Below are positions 61,998 through 64,000 of a stretch of DNA of 64,000 bases, piece by piece. Each line of letters opens with the position of its first letter. Positions within the stretch are counted from its first letter, which is position 1. A model generated the notes under the pieces. That model was not told the DNA's origin and did not search any database. It worked only from the letters and a program-made list of their open reading frames with translations. Source of the stretch: Winogradskyella pelagia (GTDB taxonomy: Bacteria; Bacteroidota; Bacteroidia; Flavobacteriales; Flavobacteriaceae); NCBI RefSeq assembly GCF_017581965.1, contig NZ_JAGEVF010000002.1, positions 248,001 to 312,000 on the forward strand, read 5' to 3'. A program made the position numbers and the translations under genes.

Positions 61998-62005
61998 CAA
62001 AAATA
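61998..62005 (-). promoter_or_regulatory. Putative -7 promoter element for the kynurenine operon
   Basis: The minus strand reads TATTTTTG, matching TANNTTTG. It predicts a start near 61991 and a leader of about 13 to 19 bases to the TTG codons of kynU. Confidence 0.5.
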
Positions 62006-62065
62006 ATCATTTAAAATGAGGCGTTAAAGGCTTTTGTTGGCTTCAATTGATGTGTTAAAAAGTTG

Positions 62066-62073
62066 TATCTTTA
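62066..62073 (+). promoter_or_regulatory. Near-consensus -7 element before the CDGSH fusion gene
   Basis: TATCTTTA differs from TANNTTTG by one base. It abuts the ATG at 62075, so the ATG at 62090 is the better start. Confidence 0.35.
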
Positions 62074-62089
62074 AATGAAAAAGTTAATT

Positions 62090-62509
62090 ATGGGGAAATT
62101 AAAAGAATACTCTAATGGGGATGTTACAGTTACATGGGAACCAGAAAAGTGCATTCATTCTGCAATTTGTGTAAAAGGCCTACCAAATGTATTTCAACCA
62201 AAAGAAAAACCATGGATAAAAATTGATGCAGCTTCAACGAAAGCATTAGTCGATCAGGTAAAGCAATGCCCTAGTGGTGCTTTAGGTTATTACATGACTC
62301 ATGAAGATGATAAATCTGCCGAAACTATGGAAACAAAAGTTGAGGTTTTAGAAAATGGACCTTTATTGGTCTATGGCACCTTAAAGGTGACTGATAAAGA
62401 CGGCATTTCAGAGACCAAAAACAGAACCACTGCATTCTGTCGTTGCGGTGCATCTGCCAATAAACCTTATTGTGATGGCGCTCATGTTAGCGCGGAATTT
62501 AAGGGGTAG
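62090..62509 (+). CDS. Divergent 4Fe-4S ferredoxin (YjdI-type) fused to a CDGSH iron-sulfur domain
   Basis: From the ATG at 62090 the protein has 139 residues; an ATG five codons earlier touches a promoter-like element. The N-terminal half is a YjdI-like mono-cluster domain with EKCIHSAICVKGLPNVF and QVKQCPSGALGYY. The C-terminal half is a CDGSH domain with three Cys and one His ligand for a 2Fe-2S cluster: CRCGASANKPYCDGAH. Such fusions are found in several bacteria and may act in electron transfer or iron-sulfur handling. It is divergent from the kynurenine operon. Confidence 0.9.
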   Translation: MGKLKEYSNGDVTVTWEPEKCIHSAICVKGLPNVFQPKEKPWIKIDAASTKALVDQVKQCPSGALGYYMTHEDDKSAETMETKVEVLENGPLLVYGTLKVTDKDGISETKNRTTAFCRCGASANKPYCDGAHVSAEFKG

Positions 62510-62638
62510 AAAAGTGCTTTTCAATATATTTAAATGCCCAAATAGGACCATGTAAAATTTGTTCTATGAGTTTAAATACAAATGTTGTCCCACAATACTT
62601 TTTAGACATCTAAAATCACATGAGGTTAGAAGTTTATA

Positions 62639-63325
62639 TTACTCTAAAGCTACGCTGACATCGGCAAAATTTAAATTCCAGTTAGCATCAGGCCTTTTGT
62701 GGTCAATTGCGATTTTAATTCCTTTAAAATCTTGATAATTTTCAAATGTTGTGGATAATGTTGGTTCTGGAGAATTTCCTTTTCTAAATGTCCATTCTCT
62801 TATCAAATAGTTATCATCGAAATAGATGTCGTAGGCATCGCCTGGTGTATATCCGCCTCTGTCATCTGGATAACTTAGGGTAATCATTTGCATATCTGTT
62901 TGGCTAATAGGTGCCAGAGCTATTTTTGAATCGCTAACATTTGCAGATGTATCCCAAACCAATTGAAATGGTACAAAGAGCCAGAACTTATCATTGACAA
63001 AAGCTCTATCGGCAGCAATATGAGTACTATCCATAGCGCTACGTTTATAGGTAATGATTTCCTCTCCCATGGTTAAAGTTATGTTGTCAGACTTTGGTTG
63101 CCATACCCAATTCCTACCTTTACCTTTTACTGAATCTCTATCTACCTTAAAGGTAAACTGAACCTCAGATACATTTTTCCAGTTCTCGTAGCCGTGTGCA
63201 TTTGCTATCTTTTCAGCAATACTTAATGATTTGTCTTGACCTTTATGTGTTGAATTTGATTTATCGGATTTGCAGGAAGTTAGTAGAACTGCACAAAATA
63301 GAAGGGTGGTAATCGATCTCATCAT
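62639..63325 (-). CDS. Hypothetical lipoprotein
   Basis: The 228-residue product has a lipoprotein signal (MRSITTLLFCAVLLTSCKSD, lipobox LTSC); a second ATG lies one codon downstream. The mature part looks like a beta-rich outer-membrane-associated fold: AHGYENWKNVSEVQFTFKVD, FVNDKFWLFVPFQLVWD and YDIYFDDNYLIREWTFRKG, suggesting a lipid- or lipoprotein-binding LolA-like fold, though this is not certain. A promoter element lies just upstream and the partial methyltransferase gene is divergent. Confidence 0.75.
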   Translation of the reverse strand: MMRSITTLLFCAVLLTSCKSDKSNSTHKGQDKSLSIAEKIANAHGYENWKNVSEVQFTFKVDRDSVKGKGRNWVWQPKSDNITLTMGEEIITYKRSAMDSTHIAADRAFVNDKFWLFVPFQLVWDTSANVSDSKIALAPISQTDMQMITLSYPDDRGGYTPGDAYDIYFDDNYLIREWTFRKGNSPEPTLSTTFENYQDFKGIKIAIDHKRPDANWNLNFADVSVALE

Positions 63326-63345
63326 TATAATTTTTTTATTTTGAA

Positions 63346-63353
63346 CAAAATTA
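63346..63353 (-). promoter_or_regulatory. Putative -7 promoter element for the lipoprotein gene
   Basis: The minus strand reads TAATTTTG, matching TANNTTTG; leader of about 14 bases. Confidence 0.45.
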
Positions 63354-63360
63354 AGGAAGG

Positions 63361-64000
63361 ATGACAGACAAGGCTAATTATTTTAATATTAATAAGGAGA
63401 CATGGAATAAAAAGGTGGCTACTCATGCACAGAGTGCTATGTATGATTTAGAAGCCTTTAAATCTGGCCAGAACTCACTCATGTCTTATGAATTGAATGC
63501 CTTAGGTGATGTTACTGGCAAGTCCATGTTGCATTTGCAATGCCATTTTGGTCAGGATACCTTAAGTTGGAGTAGACTTGGTGCTAAAACTCTAGGTATT
63601 GACTTCAGTGACAAGGCTATTGCTCTTGCTAAACAACTAAATGAAGAACTGTCATTGGATGCAGATTTTTTTTGCTGTAATGTATTGGATACTTCAAAAC
63701 ATGTAAGCAAAAAATTTGATATTGTATTTACTAGTTACGGCGTTATTGGATGGTTGCCCAATTTAAAACCTTGGGCGCAAATGATTGCAGAACGTTTAAA
63801 ACCTGGTGGTATTTTTTATATGGTTGAATTTCATCCGATTTTATGGATGTTTGATTACAGTAATGGTACACCAGAAATGAAATACCACTACAATCAAAAA
63901 GAAGTGATTTATGAGGAGTATAAGGGAACTTATGCAGACCAAAACTCAGAAATGATAAGTAAAGAATATGGTTGGAACCACGGTTTAAGCGAAGTCATTA
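63361..64000 (+). CDS. SAM-dependent class I methyltransferase (partial, runs off the window)
   Basis: The frame starts at the ATG at 63361, preceded by an AGGAAGG stretch resembling a ribosome-binding site, and stays open for 213 codons to the window end. SAM motifs are visible: MLHLQCHFGQDTLSWSRLG (motif I), LGIDFSDKAIALAK (II), FDIVFTSYGVIGWLPN and AERLKPGGIFYMVEFHP. Substrate unknown. The C-terminus lies outside the window. Confidence 0.87.
   Translation, partial: MTDKANYFNINKETWNKKVATHAQSAMYDLEAFKSGQNSLMSYELNALGDVTGKSMLHLQCHFGQDTLSWSRLGAKTLGIDFSDKAIALAKQLNEELSLDADFFCCNVLDTSKHVSKKFDIVFTSYGVIGWLPNLKPWAQMIAERLKPGGIFYMVEFHPILWMFDYSNGTPEMKYHYNQKEVIYEEYKGTYADQNSEMISKEYGWNHGLSEVI

Noticed and set aside
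1-64000. Mobile elements, prophage, tRNA genes or defence islands
   Set aside because: No transposase, integrase, direct-repeat boundary, tRNA-like cloverleaf or defence-gene motif was recognised, and gene content is mostly conserved chromosomal.

Overview
The window comes from a low-GC member of the Bacteroidota, almost certainly a marine-type Flavobacteriaceae species. Supporting signs are the short RpoD without region 1.1, type IX secretion parts (PorT, the Plug protein, a cargo protein with a C-terminal sorting domain), a lipidated TamA (TamL), an Na+-translocating NQR complex, many SxxC-type lipoproteins, and repeated matches to the Bacteroidetes -7 promoter element TANNTTTG. I see no rRNA, tRNA, CRISPR array, insertion sequence or prophage. 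The window is mostly chromosomal housekeeping DNA with some accessory genes.

Layout. 1-4.5 kb is the end of a surface-polysaccharide locus (WecB end, WecA-type initiating transferase, Wza-like export lipoprotein, Wzc-like tyrosine autokinase). 4.6-19 kb holds a CBS protein, rpe, rpoD, pnp, rpsO, accD, fba, tamL, a SpoU methyltransferase, porT and ubiE/menG, with a few unknown lipoproteins. 19-31.5 kb holds trkA-trkH potassium uptake, an aminotransferase, a fatty-acid desaturase, rsmG, a secreted lipase-like T9SS cargo, P5C dehydrogenase, apaG and the T9SS Plug. 31.6-40.2 kb is the nqrABCDEF operon followed by two small flavobacterial unknowns, a cupin lipoprotein and apbE, whose product attaches FMN to NqrB and NqrC. 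40.2-47.7 kb holds a methyltransferase-cupin-map operon, a CoA-transferase, gpmI, an ankyrin protein, an M48 protease and pepE. 47.8-52.7 kb is an envelope cluster (two regulatory-domain proteins, a DUF6702 protein, an M1 peptidase) followed by tatA. 52.7-62 kb is a ten-gene minus-strand operon for tryptophan/kynurenine breakdown. 62-64 kb holds a ferredoxin-CDGSH fusion, a lipoprotein and a partial methyltransferase.

How genes work together. The kynurenine operon runs kynU, kmo, 2-aminomuconate deaminase, a DUF6090 protein, aminomuconic semialdehyde dehydrogenase, a lipoprotein esterase, an SDR without the catalytic Tyr/Lys, 3-hydroxyanthranilate dioxygenase, ACMS decarboxylase and an O-methyltransferase. 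It covers kynurenine to the 2-aminomuconate/oxalocrotonate level; tryptophan dioxygenase and formamidase are not in the window. NQR plus ApbE form a sodium-pumping respiratory module, and TrkAH may use ion gradients of this kind.

No wholly new defence or mobile system is evident. The best leads are the non-canonical SDR and other unexplained members of the kynurenine operon, the AccD that has lost all four zinc-ribbon cysteines, very short or absent 5' leaders at several genes, a hairpin repeat inside the nqr operon, and the uncharacterised envelope cluster next to the M1 peptidase. Several start codons were moved inward because a promoter element overlaps the longer start.
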